Assembly (NCBI GenBank): GCA_004335835.1
Contig: RWJK01000928.1
Location: 1-64,000 of the forward strand
Origin: Scenedesmus sp. ARA3
Taxonomy: Eukaryota > Chlorophyta > Chlorophyceae > Sphaeropleales > Scenedesmaceae
Length of the DNA: 64,000 bases
Reading direction: 5' to 3'
The notes under the pieces are model-generated. The model ran no database searches. It had not been told where the DNA came from and worked only from the letters and a program-made list of their open reading frames with translations. Shown here in pieces: positions 1 through 12,023 of the stretch. Each line of letters opens with the position of its first letter. Position 1 is the first letter of the stretch. The position numbers and the translations under genes were made by a program.

Positions 1-4
1 ATCC

Positions 5-168
5 TTTCAGGTGTTGGTGGTGGCGTATGCCGCGTGAGTACACCAGTGTAACCCCTCTCTCTCCCAATCCCAGTGAACGCCTGCAAGTCACATTGTTTCA
101 GGTGTTAGTGGTGGCGTATGTCGCGTGAGTACACCAGAGTAACCCCTCTCTCTCTCAAGTCACATTGT
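5..168. repeat. Tandem duplication, two copies, period about 91-93 bp
   Basis: The block from TTTCAGGTGTT to ACCCCTCTCTC occurs at about 5-62 and again at about 96-153, and the trailing CAAGTCACATTGT occurs at about 85 and 157. The copies differ by a few substitutions and by one deletion of about 20 bp. Each carries an acceptor, a 23-nt open segment and a donor. Confidence 0.85.
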
Positions 169-259
169 GCCTCTCATTTGCAGCATGTTACAGTTAGTAT
201 GTAGGCAACATCCTTACCAACCATCATCAGCAGTCGTACAACAAATCAGCCTGAGCTAG
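11..259 (+). CDS. Tail of an upstream gene with a duplicated 23-nt micro-exon (partial)
   Basis: Three exon-like segments have good splice signals. Two copies of a 23-nt exon (11-33 and 102-124) each follow TTTCAG and precede GTGAGT; read in one frame they give VLVVAYA and VLVVAYV. A candidate terminal exon (184-259) follows a pyrimidine-rich tract ending TTGCAG and stays open for 24 codons to TAG. If only one 23-nt copy is used, the phase joins to the last exon without a stop. The rest of the gene lies left of the window, so no function can be given. The micro-exons could also be intron repeats that merely carry splice-like ends. Confidence 0.35.
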
Positions 260-967
260 AAGCAACATATCCAGCAGCGCCAAAGAAATGAATTAGCATA
301 GCCTAGCCGTGACGGCTCCTGGCAACGTGCTGTGCAACCACCAGCCATTGACAGTGGCAGGTGACCCACTGACAATGGCACAGCACTTGCACCCGCTGCT
401 GCAGGCCAGCGATGATGCAAAATGACGATTTCAGACAAAGCCAGGATCCCAAAGGACGCTGGTAATGCACAGCTGATGCACAACCATACAAGGTGCCACT
501 TCTTGGCGATCAGCTTGCTGCCACATGCTGCAAGGCATCTAACAAAAACAACATGGAAAGGGTCATGGGAGTACTTTACGTCGAGCATATCATCATCATC
601 AAATCAACCATAGGTAAGTCGAGCATATGTATTGTACACAATGTCGTCATGATCAGCAGGAGACCTGAAACTGATAGGGCGCCACTAGGCATTCTGCTGC
701 TGCTTCTACACTAGCGTCAAAAGGCAAGCTGGCTGCTGCTTTTGCAATGCAGTGCCTGATGGTAACAGTAGGCACAAACACCCAGCACCACCAGGCACTC
801 GGCTGCTGCTCCTACTGCCTTTCTCGGGCATTGCCTTAGCTGCCACAACACCCTCAGTAACAGCTGCTGCAATAATGAGTCCACGAAGAGGCCAAGGGCT
901 TGCTGCTGGCACAGCAGCTGATCATATGCTGCCGCTGCTGCTGCTGCTGCTGCTGCTTGCCTCACAA
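260..967. other. Intergenic / 3' flank of the fatty acid hydroxylase gene
   Basis: I see no convincing gene. The segment holds the convergent 3' flanks of the left-edge gene and the hydroxylase, and ends in a CTG run near 931-956. Its open frames are short and lack domain-like composition. Confidence 0.5.
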
Positions 968-1720
968 TCACAGCGCTGCGCGTGTTCCCAGCAGCACGTC
1001 ATACAGCACCGAGCTGATACCATATCCATGCTCCGCATCGCAGTAGTGGTGGTGCGCGTGGCGTGCCCGCAGCTCCTGCAGGAGGCCCCCGGGCAGGTGT
1101 GCTGCGTGGTGCATGCCGTAGTGCAGGCAATCATACGCAATATACCCCAGGATCACTCCCGACATCAGCGCTGTGGCTGTGGCTGCCGGGAAAGCCAGCA
1201 GCAGCAGGCCGTAGATGCAGCTCGCGATGGCAGCGGCTGGCAGCGGCGGGAAGACCAGCCGGTATGCATCTTTTGGGAACTTGTGGTGGTTGCCGTGGAA
1301 GAGGAAGTGGATGGTGATGCCCCAGTAGCTACTGACGTTGGCGTGGAATAAGAAGCGGTGGATTGCGTACTCGATGGCCTGCCACAGCACGATGCCTTGC
1401 AGCTGCAGCCCCAGCAGCTGCGGCGCGCCGACGCCGTGCAAGCGTACGGCCACGCTGCTGATTGCTGCGTAGATGGGGAGCCACACTAGGGGCACTGCCC
1501 ACCATGGGCAGCGCGTTATGTTCTCCAGCAGGGTGGATTTGAAGAAGCGAGGCTTGCCAGGCAGCGGCTTGTGTACCCATGACCAGTAGCGCTCGCCCAT
1601 GTGGCCTACTGCCAGCACCAGCGGCTGCTGAGGGTCTGGTTCTTTGGACGCGTCTGGCTGTTGCTGCTTCAGCTGTTGTTGTTGCTGCTCAGGCTGCTGC
1701 TGTGTGGGTTTGCGCGCCAT
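968..1720 (-). CDS. FAH: Fatty acid 2-hydroxylase (sterol desaturase superfamily, plant FAH type)
   Basis: A single exon encodes 250 aa. In plants this family 2-hydroxylates the very-long-chain acyl chain of ceramide in the ER using a di-iron centre. The histidine clusters are all present: HRFLFH (about residue 121), HFLFHGNHHKFPKD (about 138), HYGMHHA (about 200) and HAHHHYCD (about 219), followed by GYGISSVLYDVLLGT at the C-terminus. The N-terminal WVHKPLPGKPRFF and WWAVPLVWLPIY also match plant FAH1/FAH2. As in plants, and unlike yeast and animal enzymes, there is no cytochrome b5 domain. The first 30 residues are a Gln-rich tract coded by CAG repeats. Length fits the plant family (about 237 aa). 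Intronless genes are rare in this window. It is divergent from the LRR gene at 2422. Confidence 0.93.
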   Translation of the reverse strand: MARKPTQQQPEQQQQQLKQQQPDASKEPDPQQPLVLAVGHMGERYWSWVHKPLPGKPRFFKSTLLENITRCPWWAVPLVWLPIYAAISSVAVRLHGVGAPQLLGLQLQGIVLWQAIEYAIHRFLFHANVSSYWGITIHFLFHGNHHKFPKDAYRLVFPPLPAAAIASCIYGLLLLAFPAATATALMSGVILGYIAYDCLHYGMHHAAHLPGGLLQELRARHAHHHYCDAEHGYGISSVLYDVLLGTRAAL

Positions 1721-2421
1721 GCTGCCTGGTGCAGTCCCTGGGCTGGCACACTAAGGTTGGCGGTTGGCGGTTACAGGTCCAGCTCCTGCTGTGCTGTTGG
1801 TGGGGCTCCTGTGCTCTGCTAAATAGTTATTCAGACTAATTCCTAAGAGGCTCCAGTCAGGACTTAGACAACTGGAGGTGTGTTGCAGCACCCTGCCTGT
1901 GGACTGTGTGGCAGTGCTGCTGCTGGTGCTGCTGCCAGATGTGCAGACTTGGTGCTGTCTGCTACGGCGATGCTGCCCGGCGGCAGGAGTCACAGCCAGA
2001 TATTCAACGAATGTCTCTGTATCAATGCAGTCGATGGGTAGTGTTGCTTGACGACAACAACAGCTGGTCACCAGCAGCTCAAATGGTTGAACTGATGTCT
2101 TTGTATTCAGGGGGATAGCAAACTCCAAAAGAGCCAAAGCACATTGCGACGGTGACGATGGATGAGTGCTCTTCTATGATGGGCCAGGTGTCATGAGCGA
2201 CGCGACCTTCTGACAGCGCACCGGGTGTTACCCACAGCTGAGCTGAGCTTGCTGTGACACAGACACAGAGCACACTTCCTTTCCTTTTTATTTTTTAATA
2301 CACGTGTATTGTTGGGCTGAACTTTGCAAAGAGGGCGAAGCACCACAGCCTGCACTGCTCCCTGACACGCAGAGCCAGTGGCCAAGCTGGGGCAGAAAAT
2401 AGTTAGCGGAGACGCCACATC
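1721..2421. promoter_or_regulatory. Divergent intergenic region between FAH and the LRR gene
   Basis: These 701 bp separate two start codons on opposite strands and must hold both 5' UTRs and promoters. A T-rich patch lies at 2279-2300. I cannot assign a TATA box or other element with confidence. Confidence 0.5.
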
Positions 2422-3712
2422 ATGGCTGCATACACGGTGGCAGATGCAGCTGTGCTGCAGGCTACTGAGCTTCAGCTGGTACACAAGAAGCTGCGCACTC
2501 TGCCTGCAGGTGTGTGGGTACAGCAAATGTACTGCTGTACTGGCCGAGCCTATGCCAATGCCATGTGCAGCAGACATGCAAACCTGTATTCTTCCACCCA
2601 ATCCAAAAACGCACCACCTCCACCTGTTGCTCTTGGCATATGCAGGATTAACCAGCCTGCAGCACCTGCGGAGCCTGGATGCTTCAGACAACCCGCACGT
2701 TGCGGAGCTGCAGGACAAGCAGCTTCCATCTGGCTTAACACAACTCAGCCTGGCTGGATGTTCTCTTGCAGCTGTTCCTCAGTGCCTGAGCAGGCTCAGT
2801 GGACTGGCACAGCTGCAGCTGGCGGCAAACAGCATATCCAAAGCAGATGCTGTGTTTGCATGCCCAGGCCTGCTGCATGCAGGGCTGAGCTTCAATCACA
2901 TCAGCAGTCTCAATGTTACGCCCGCAGCTGCAAGAGACGACTGCAACGCCAACCGCAGAAGTACATCGGCAGCAGGCCTTACAGCAGTGGTACAGCAGAG
3001 CCGAGGCAGCTCGCCAGTTTCCCAGAGCATCACAGCTGCAGGAAAGCGCACAACAGGCAGCAGCAGTGTGCAGCTCAAACCCGTTCCAAAGTCCTGCAAA
3101 AGCAGCGCTACTGCCGTTACTACCACCATCGCCACAGGCAGCAGCGCCAGCAGCACTCCTGCAAGCGTTCCTGCAAGCAGCGGTGGCGGCAGCCCCCTGA
3201 TGTCGCTGGACCTGTCACATAATGACATAACAGACCTGCCAGCTGTGCTGAGTCAGCTGCAGCAGCTCAATGCGCTCAGGAGCCTCAGCCTCAAGGGCAA
3301 CCCAGCCAGCCTGGCAGCCGGCTACAGGCAGGCTGTCCTGCAAGCACTGCCGCAGCTGCTGTACTTGGATGGACAGGTGGGCTTGCAGGAAAGCACCAGC
3401 AGCTGCAGCAGCATTGGCATCGGCAGTGGCAGCGGCAGCGGCAGCACTGCTTGTTGCAGAGCAGCCTGTGTGATGGTGGTGGTGGTGCCTGCAGCCGTGC
3501 AACAATGTGCAGCGCCTGCTGTCCTATTTATCATGTTGCACCCTAATCTCTGTCAGATGGAGGGCTAGCATCAGGCACTGCTAGCAAAACTCCTCCACAA
3601 ATCAACACTCAACCTCTGCTTGCATCCTGCAGAAACTGGATGGCATCAATTTGCCGGCGCCTGGCAGTAGGCCCGGCACGACCAGTGCCAGGCGCAGACC
3701 CGGCAGTGCCAA

Positions 3713-3752
<40 letters not shown>

Positions 3753-6057
3753 GCTGGCTGCATGGCAGCAGAGGTCCAGCAAGCCATAGTGTCTGAGCTG
3801 GGTGGCATGTTGCGCGCTGCAGCAGTGCAGGAGCCAACTGTGCCGCTGCTGCTGCGGCTGGAGCTGGGCAGGCAGCAGCTGGCAGATATGTCTGAGCAAG
3901 CCTTTGCGCTGCTTGCAGCAGAGTCTGGCCGCAGGCAGCAGCAGCTGCTGCAGGAGGCAGCAGCAGGCGTGAAGTGCAACAGCACAGATGGCAGCAGCGG
4001 GGCATCAGGTGATGCCAGCAGCAATGAAAAGCATCCAACCACAGCGGCTGGTGGGGAGCAAGCTGTAGCAAAGGTCACGTCAACCAGTAACACTGCTCCG
4101 GCAGCGGCAGCAGCAGCAGCAGCAGCGGCGGCAGCAAAGGATCTACAGATGGCAGTGCTGGCAACTGGCAGCAGTGACGCAGCAGCCCCTGCTGCAGCGG
4201 CAGCTTTGAAGCCCATGGCTTACCACATGGAGGTTCAGGGACCTGATGGTGAGACAGCTTGGGTGCAGCACACTCTGCATGGATATGGTGCAGTTTGTGT
4301 GGGGGGCTGGGGATGTCAGCTGCTCGTGATGCTGGCAGAGTGACATCGTGTGCATCTTGAAGCATCACCTGATACATGAAAGCACTGTCCTGCATGCCTT
4401 GCAACGTGCAAGGCAGCCAGCAGCTGTAGATCACTGGCTCGCAGCTTGACATGCATTGCCGCATAGCCATGCACACAATGCTTCTTTGCCTGCATGCATC
4501 TCCTGTGTAGGTGCCCAGATGTGCAGCACTGCGCTGGTCATACAGCCGCCAGCAGTGGCAGGTGCAGATGCAGCAGCAGCACCTGCAGCTGCAGCCACGT
4601 CAGCAGACAGCAAGAAGGGCGGCGCCAAGGGCAAGCCTGCCAGCCAAGACAGCAAGGCTGCAGGAGCAGCGGCTGCAAAGCCACGGCCAGGTGAGGGAGA
4701 AAATACGGGCTGCCTGCAAGCGTGTCGCTGTCAAGCACGAGCCAATGTTGCCTGCAAGGCAGTGCCACAGCGACTGCCCCAAAGTAACTGGCCAACGGCC
4801 CCAACATCACTTGAGATGCAGCAGTGCCGGCCGTGAATAAATTTGGCGTTTTCTTGTGCACATCAAATCGCGCAGCACCTGCGTGTCTTCCCCTTCCAGC
4901 CTTGAAGTGCACTGGGCTGCGATGCACTGGCACGCGTGTGCTCTCAGGCCTGCCTTTTCTTCGCTGCTCTTGCATAGCTGCAACAGGCTCATCAATGAAG
5001 GGTGCTGCTAGCAAAGCCCGCGCAGCAGCTGACGATGCTGCTGCAGCTGCCGCAGCTGGCATGGCTGGCAAGCAGCTGCAGGGAGGGCTGCAGGTGCTGC
5101 TGCAGCTGCCACTGTCAGTTGCAGGCAGGGACTACTTGCGCAATGGTGAGCGTTGGTGGGGCGTGTGAGAGGAGCGTCAAACAGCACAGCTGCCGCATAC
5201 TGTTGAGTGTGACCTCCCTGCAGGCTGTCACAGGCTATGTGGTGTGCAGTTTTGTATGCGGACGTGATGTTATGAGGTCTCCGCAGAAGGGGCCTGCAGC
5301 TGCTGAATCATCATGCGCAGCCGCCACACTCTGTAGCGCGCACCACAGCCCAAGCTGCAAGCCGCTGCCGCCTTGTAGGCTTTGAAGTGAAGCTGCTGAG
5401 GACGCGCCAGGAGCCGTGTGCAGTGGAGCTACAGCCGCCAGCTGCAGCGCCAGCCAGTGCTGCTCCAGCTGCTGGTGCTGCTGGCAAGCGCGTGCCGTCA
5501 GCAAAGGCGGCAACAGGGGCCAGCGGCAAGGCTGGCAAGGCAGCTGCAGCAGCTGCCACCACACCAGGTGAGCAAATTTACCGCACTGAGTGAAAGGCTG
5601 TGTGGCGCAACTTCAAAAAAACACAAAGGCAGCAGCTGGGATGTAAGCGCTGGGCAGGAGCATGTCCAAATTTTACTACAGACATTCTGGTTGTGTGAGG
5701 AGGTTGTGAGCAGGTTCGATCCTGCCAGCGTAGGCAATTACAGCAGCTTGCTGTCGCAGCAGGTGTTGACCTTGCTGGTGTGTTTGTTGCGCTGCAGATG
5801 CCGCCGCCTCGCCCGCCACTGTGCCGGTCTGGCGGTACGAAACAAAGCAGCAGCTGCTGGGCACTGTGCGGCTGGCTGCAGCAGAGCTGCTGGAGTGCTG
5901 CGGGCAGCAGCAGGCCAGCGAGGGCAGTGTCCAGTTTTTTCCGCCTGCGCCGCTGTTCAGCGCTGCCACTGGCACGCTGCTGTCGCTGAAGGAGGCGAGC
6001 CACAAGCTGAAGCCGATTGGCAGCTGCAGCTACAAGCTGGTGCTGCATGCTGGATAG
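2422..6057 (+). CDS. Leucine-rich repeat protein, possibly LRRC43-like
   Basis: Seven exons close in phase to a 740-aa protein: 2422-2509, 2646-3376, 3633-4248, 4511-4690, 4987-5145, 5379-5567, 5798-6057. All introns are phase 1 except the second (phase 0). Exons 1-2 carry SDS22/protein-kinase-type LRRs (LTSLQHLRSLDASDN, LTQLSLAGCSL, LAQLQLAANSIS, LMSLDLSHNDITDLP, LRSLSLKGNP) capped by a motif ending LLYLDG, split by a Ser/Thr-rich insert. The rest is an Ala/Gln-rich linker, with VPVWRYETKQQLLGTVRL and SYKLVLHAG near the C-terminus. LRRs followed by a long tail recall LRRC43-like and other ciliary LRR proteins, but that link is inference. No membrane segment or signal peptide is visible. Confidence 0.75.
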
Positions 6058-6858
6058 GGCCGGGTGCGCCGAATGATGCATCAATGGGGACTACAGGGGC
6101 CTGTACAGAGGGGAATTGTGCTGGTGTCACTCTTGTTGTTTGGAGTTCAGGCTGTGCTGGAACGCCGTTCCAGCTCGGAGCTGCGACAGCTCTGAGTGTT
6201 GAATTATATGATTCAGTGAGTCGTGTTTTACACAGAACAGGTTGCTGGCGCATCCTAGGGCGCCGAGAAGGAGAAGGAGGCGAGGTCATGGCCCTTGGGG
6301 GATAGCACCTGCTGGCCTCCGCGGCTGGCAAACAACATCCAGCTACACCCTTGGTTTGAAAACAAAGGTTCGACCGTACAGGCGTAGAGGACATGTAACT
6401 GTTTGTTGAGTTTGAAGAGAGCGGACTGCATGTTCCAAGTGCAACTTGAACTGCAAATGTTGACTGTGGCCAGGCGTACACTGTAGGCATGCTGCTTGAG
6501 TGCATCGCGTGCCTGCTTCTGTCATGGGCGCAATGCTCCTGCAAGTGGCACATCTCACCGTAGGACATCCCCTCTCCGGCATGATCAGGCCTGTAGTGGC
6601 GTTTCACGTGAAGATTGCCAGGCACTGACCATTGGCGCTGCTTTGCGGTTGGGGTTTGGATAGGAGCGGGACACCATGTGCATTGGCCAGTTACATGCAG
6701 CTTTCGCATCTAAAAGACTATAAGATAAGTGTCGCATTCAGCAGGGCGAAGGGTTGTGTGAGATTCGACCGGCGTGTGCGTTCCTACCTGGCCGTGGCGC
6801 GATCCTTTGCTGGCTGGCTGATCTCAGCACGTTGTTGTTGCAACTGTACATCAACACC
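6058..6858. other. Intergenic spacer
   Basis: It separates two genes in the same orientation. A TGTAA at about 6393 could end the LRR transcript. No other gene-like open frame or RNA is recognisable. Confidence 0.5.
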
Positions 6859-9321
6859 ATGTCAGTCGCCCGCGTCTGCTCCCTACCTGGCGTGCAGCTG
6901 CCCGAATTGCCTCTCAACCTTCTCTTGCTGGTGCTGGAACAATTGCCCGCCAGCTGCCAGGCCAAACTGGTGAATAAAGCAGCGTATAGCGTGTTGAAGG
7001 ACGTGAAGCTGGTGCCAGCAGCCTGCCCTGAACTGCCCCTCTGGGTGCTACAGCAGATGTGCCAAAGTGCAGCACACAGCAGCAACCTTAGCAGCGAGCT
7101 CGAGGGTCTGGCGACAAAGCTCATGAACTGCAGGGCTGCAGCAGGTGCGCTTCATCCGCCTTTGTCAATGCAGTGCACTTAGCATCCTGCCTGAGTGTGA
7201 GCTCCTGCCGTGCCCTGCCCATAGGACTGCAGTGCACGCTGCCTGCCTGCACGTCTGGCCACCTGTGGCAGCTGACCTAAGTACGGGCCTGTACTCTGCA
7301 GCAACATGATGGTGTGCACTGCATCAGCAACATCAGTGTGTGATGACCCTGCTTGTGCTCAATTCTGCTTGCAGGAGACCTGCTGGGTGTGCAGTGGCTC
7401 CAGCAGCAGGGCGCCCCCTGCACTGCAGCTACAGCAGCAGCTGCTGCAGGAGCCGGTCAGCTGCACGTGCTGCAGTTCCTGCAAGCACAGGGCTGCTGCA
7501 TAGATGCCAGCGCTGCTGATGCAGCAGCTCAAACAGGGCAGCTGGCTGTACTGCGCTGGCTGAGGCAATGCTGGCTACAGGGGCAGCAGCAGGAGCCCTG
7601 CCCTCTGGCAACGAGCTGCTGCCAGGTGAGGTCCTGCTGCTTGTAACATCCATATTCAGCTAATCTGCGTCACTTGTTGCTGGGAAGTGGGGTCTCAGTC
7701 CTTGGCTGTGCTCACTTGGCGTTGGAAACGTCTTGGCCCGCTGCTCATTGTCCATGAACACCCTTTTTGCGACCTACATTCACGCATGTGAGCTTGCAAA
7801 CCAACTTTCCGTGGTTTTTCAACAAACTGTAACAAATAACACGTCGCTGCTGCCTGCAGGTTGCTGCGGCTGCTGGCCAGCTGGAGGTGCTGCAGTTTCT
7901 ACTGCTGGAGGCTGGCTGCAAATGGCCCAGCTGGCGCCGCTGCATCACTGCTGCTGCAGCGGGGCAGCTGCACGTGCTGCAGTGGCTGTGCTCCCTGGAG
8001 GCCCCTGTGCAGTGGTGGGTTGGCAGCTGGTTGTTTATCAGTGTGTGCCTGCTGTTGATGGTTTGGAGCAAAGTAATGCAAGCAGCTGGTTGCCGCCCGT
8101 GCAGTTGCCGGATGTTGCCAGAGGGACAGACACAGATGCGACTATGCGCTGTTAGCAAAGCGGAGGGAACAGCTGCAGCCAGCACGGTTTTTGTGTTGCC
8201 AAAGCTGCTGCTGACAGCACGCATGCTCAATGCTAGGCTAGAGTTGCACGGCGGCAACAGCGCAGATTCTGCTCTTGAAACTTACTCTGCTGTCCAGTAG
8301 CACCTGGCTCTCAACCAGCACCTCTTCCTACTGCCACTTTGCAGGAGCCCGGCTCTGTGCGCTGCTGCTGCAGCTGGCGGTCACACACACGTGCTGGCTT
8401 GGCTGCGTGAGGAGGTGCGCTGAGAGGTGTTCTCTTGCAATGGGACTGCGCTCTGACTGCAGCTTGGCACTGTAACCCTTTGTTGGTAGCTATCCCAGTC
8501 AGACGCAGCATCCGCCGACTACTTCGCTCAAAGGCTTACAAGCAAAATGCAATCCCTCGGTCAACAGTACGCCTCAACTTGTTTGTACAGTCATCAACCC
8601 GTTTAAACATTGATTAAACCTTTGTGCAGGGCTGCCCCTGGGATGATGAGGCGACATTTGAAGCAGCTGGCGCAGGCCACCTGGCCACCCTGCAGGTGTG
8701 TATGCAGCTTAGCGATATGCAAGGGCGCATTGGTGCAGGCGGCAGCTGCTGACGTTGATGAAAGATATCTGTGTTGCTTTTCAGCTGTTGGATTTGTGCC
8801 TGCACGCCGGCATGCAGCAGAATCCTAGCTGCTGGCACAAACAATCAAACAAACAAATTGTTTGCACACACTGTGCTACAATGCAAGCTAGAGGACCTTG
8901 CCACAACATGACACGCCTCATACTGCAATGCTTACCTGCTTGTCTGGTTGCTGCTGGCTGAATGATTTGTTGTTTGCTGCTTGACAACACATATTCAACC
9001 ATCTCCATCTTCCCTGCTTTCCAAACACCTACTCTTCTTCTGTGCCCTGCTCTGCACCCGTCGCCGCCTCCTGCCCCGACCCGCTCCCATTCCCACCCCA
9101 CCATGCAACACTGCTGCGTTGCTCAGTGGCTGCGGGCGCAGCAGCCGCCAGCCCCTTGGGATGCATCCGTGTGCCTTGCAGCAGCAATAGGGGGGCACCT
9201 TGACATACTTATGTGGCTGTGGGCAGTGGATGCGCCCTGGTGTGCTGGCACATCTGCTGCGGCGCTCAACTCGGGCAAGAAAGATGTGCAAGCATGGGTC
9301 AGGGCGGCCAGAGCACCCTGA
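6859..9321 (+). CDS. Ankyrin-repeat protein with an F-box-like N-terminus
   Basis: Six exons close in phase to 340 aa: 6859-7144, 7375-7625, 7860-8014, 8345-8414, 8630-8695, 9127-9321. Residues about 10-60 (LPELPLNLLLLVLEQLP... LVNKAAYSVLKDV) resemble a degenerate F-box. Seven or eight divergent ankyrin units follow, each with an (A)AAxxGQLxVLQWL-type core: GAGQLHVLQFLQAQG, TGQLAVLRWLRQ, AAGQLEVLQFLL, AAGQLHVLQWL, GGHTHVLAWLREE, GAGHLATLQWLRAQ, GGHLDILMWLW. Introns tend to separate repeats. F-box/ankyrin proteins usually present substrates to SCF ubiquitin ligases; the partner here is unknown. A TGTAA lies 53 bp after the stop. Confidence 0.82.
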
Positions 9322-9373
9322 CGCGGCATCTTGGTCAGATGGAATGTCATTTAACATGTTACAAGTAACAATC

Positions 9374-9378
9374 TGTAA
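9374..9378 (+). terminator. TGTAA polyadenylation signal of the ankyrin gene
   Basis: TGTAA lies 53 bp downstream of the stop at 9321, a typical distance for the chlorophyte signal. Confidence 0.5.
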
Positions 9379-11614
9379 CATGTAGCATGTCGCACGCACC
9401 GGAGCTTGTGGAGTGTCTTGGCACTGCATTACTCATTTGATGTGCCGAGTGAGCCGTGAATTGCTTTGTATGTCTTAAAGGCATGGTGGTCTGCATTCAT
9501 CCTTACTGCAGGACGACAAAACTGCCCAGCATATCTATGTGCATGAGGAAATGTGCTGTCAGATGTTGCACATATCTGTATGAGATGTGTTGCGCGCAGT
9601 GTTGGCACTGCTGTGCTTTATGGAAGCGTCTTCAGCTCCTTACTGTGTGCGTACGACACACTTGATGTACAGCAACCGTGTATAAGAGGGTGCTCCTGCT
9701 GTGTGTGGTGCAAAATGCGCCAAACTAGCGGCAGATGTCACCTGTGGGAGTGTGAAGGGAGTTCTGCTGATGTGCAGCACAGCAATTGCGGCGACTTGCT
9801 CCGCAGCCATGTCAGCCGCTGCCGCTGCGGTGCGATGTTGCCACGGTGCAAATGCTGGATACCTTGCTGTATGCTTGAGCATTGGTATGGCTGCTGCCGA
9901 CTGCATGCTGCGGCAGCACATCTGAGTGGGATTGCAACGGATACTGCTTGCTGCAGCAAGCCTGTTGAGTGTGTTGCCCCTGCGTAGGGGCAATCTGCGG
10001 TGCTATTGCACATCCCTGTACATTATGATGAAATTTGTCCTTTTTCATCACCCTGCACGGGCATGCTGTTTGTTGGTGCCCAGCCATTATCGGATTCGCC
10101 GCCTTTCGCTACATCAGCTGTAGTGCGCTCTGCATGCTTAGCCGGCCGTTAGCTACCTTTGCTTGCTGACAGAGCGGCAGCGCAAACGTGTTGTGGTGAC
10201 AAACCTGCACTACAGGAGAAGGCTTCATGGTGCGTGCAGAGTGTGCGTATGCTGAGTGCAATGAGAGTGTGCACGCGCGAGTTGCTTGCACCAGAGACCA
10301 GCCGTTATCCTGAGCATGTGATGTACTATACTGTGTTGTATGTTTTGTTTGGAATTGATACGAGTTTCTAAGATTTGTGATGGCAAGTGTGACACTGCAC
10401 TCATGCATCGCCATTGCACCGTACTGTCCCGCTGACCCTGCTGCGCAGTGTGCAAAAACAGACAGGTTTCATATCATGCATTGGCGGCGTTGGTCTGCCA
10501 TGAGCACCAGTTTCTGGCATTGTGCAATGCAAATGTGCACTCGGAGCATGCGTCTGCCACTTCGTACCATTCATCTGCTTTTATTGGTTTGCTCGGGCTG
10601 TGCATGTATGTCATGTTGTACAATAGCAGCTGCACGATTCTGGAATTGTGAATTCTGTCGACAGTTTGTTTTTGCCTGTGATCTTGACAATCAGTTGCTT
10701 TCATCGTCATGTGCGTGACACAGCCTTGCATGCGTTCAAGTTGTCCTCATCCTCATGAGATGAGCTGCACTGACGCACAGCTCCATAGTGCCAGGCTGGC
10801 CAATGCTCTGCGCTGACTGGCCTCAGCGCAACTTGAGCGGGCCGCATTGCGCCTGGCTAAGGGTGCAAGCCTTGTGGGCCCCACTGAGCACAAGCCTGGC
10901 TGCATGTACCTTGGCCAGCTGCCGTGTCTGAGTGACGCCGTTACGCGCGGGGCTGCTGTCAACCTTGCAGGCAACAGCCCGCAACTTAGCTTTGTAACAT
11001 CATGGTTACCCAGTCTATACGCAACTCTTGAAAACCGCTGACCCTGAGCTGACTCAGAGTCGGAATCACAGCAGTCAGTTCACCACCCGTCGCAGCAGCA
11101 GCAGCCCGGTAGTGGCCGGCAGACCAATGCAGCACATGTTGCAGTGCTAGCACATCGTGGCACATGTTGCAGTGCTGGCCTGCGTAGTTGCAGCCAAGTG
11201 CTACAGACAACGCCTTTCATTCCAAACAAAGTTAACTACAGCTGCTGCTGCATTGAAAAACCACACGGTGCGAGCCTGCTGCATGCAACACCCTAACAAC
11301 GGCCTGAGCTCCACCTTCTGGTGACGCTGGAACGGACAACACACACTCGAGAAAGCTACGCGCATCGTGCTGCTGCTACTGCAGCAGCAGCTCCTTGATG
11401 CTTTGCAGCTGTTGCCGCAGGCTCGCTGCACTCTGGCACAGCGCTGCATGCAACCGCACACTCGCCACTGCATGGGTGCATGCGGCTTACCACTGCATGC
11501 GCAGGGCTGCATGAGGCAAGGCAGCAAGCCCTTCCCTGCAAAATAAAGCTGAAGGGGAGCTGCAAGGCTGCTTGAGGCAAGGCAGTAGACACTGTCTGGC
11601 AAGGTGCAGGCAAG
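9379..11614. other. Long convergent intergenic region
   Basis: About 2.2 kb lie between the 3' ends of the ankyrin gene (+) and NDUFAF3 (-). I found no open frame with domain character and no structured RNA. Frames on both strands are Cys/His-rich and look like noise. Confidence 0.5.
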
Positions 11615-11989
11615 CTAGCTGCTGTCGCTGCTGGGACCTGCGCCCACGCCCGCTGGCAGCAGCGCCCCCACCACCATCCGGCCCTCATCATTCATGAAGT
11701 TGAAGTACGACAACGCGTTTCTCTGCAACGGCGGCAGCAGCAGTCACACGCAGGGCTCGTACGAATGATCGCCAAATGACAGAGTGCACTCTACAAGAAT
11801 CTTGCCTCAGTGCTGCATACTCACAGTGTCCACAATCTCCACTGCTATGTTGCGAGCAGGTACCCCTGCAGCTGCTGCAGCAGATGAATCTAACTGTCAT
11901 GAATGCTGGATGCACACCCCACACTCACAGTATCCAGCGATTCCACTGCTATGCTGGGAGCCCGCAGGTACTCCTGCAGCAGCTGCTGC

Positions 11990-12023
<34 letters not shown>

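Noticed and set aside
752..1351. A 199-codon plus-strand frame over the fatty acid hydroxylase gene
   Set aside because: It is antisense to a gene with complete catalytic motifs and has the composition of a shadow frame.
5700..5740. GGTTCGATCC, a perfect tRNA B-box, inside an LRR-gene intron
   Set aside because: The flanking bases do not form a T-stem (A-G mismatch), and there is no anticodon arm, D-arm or acceptor stem around it.
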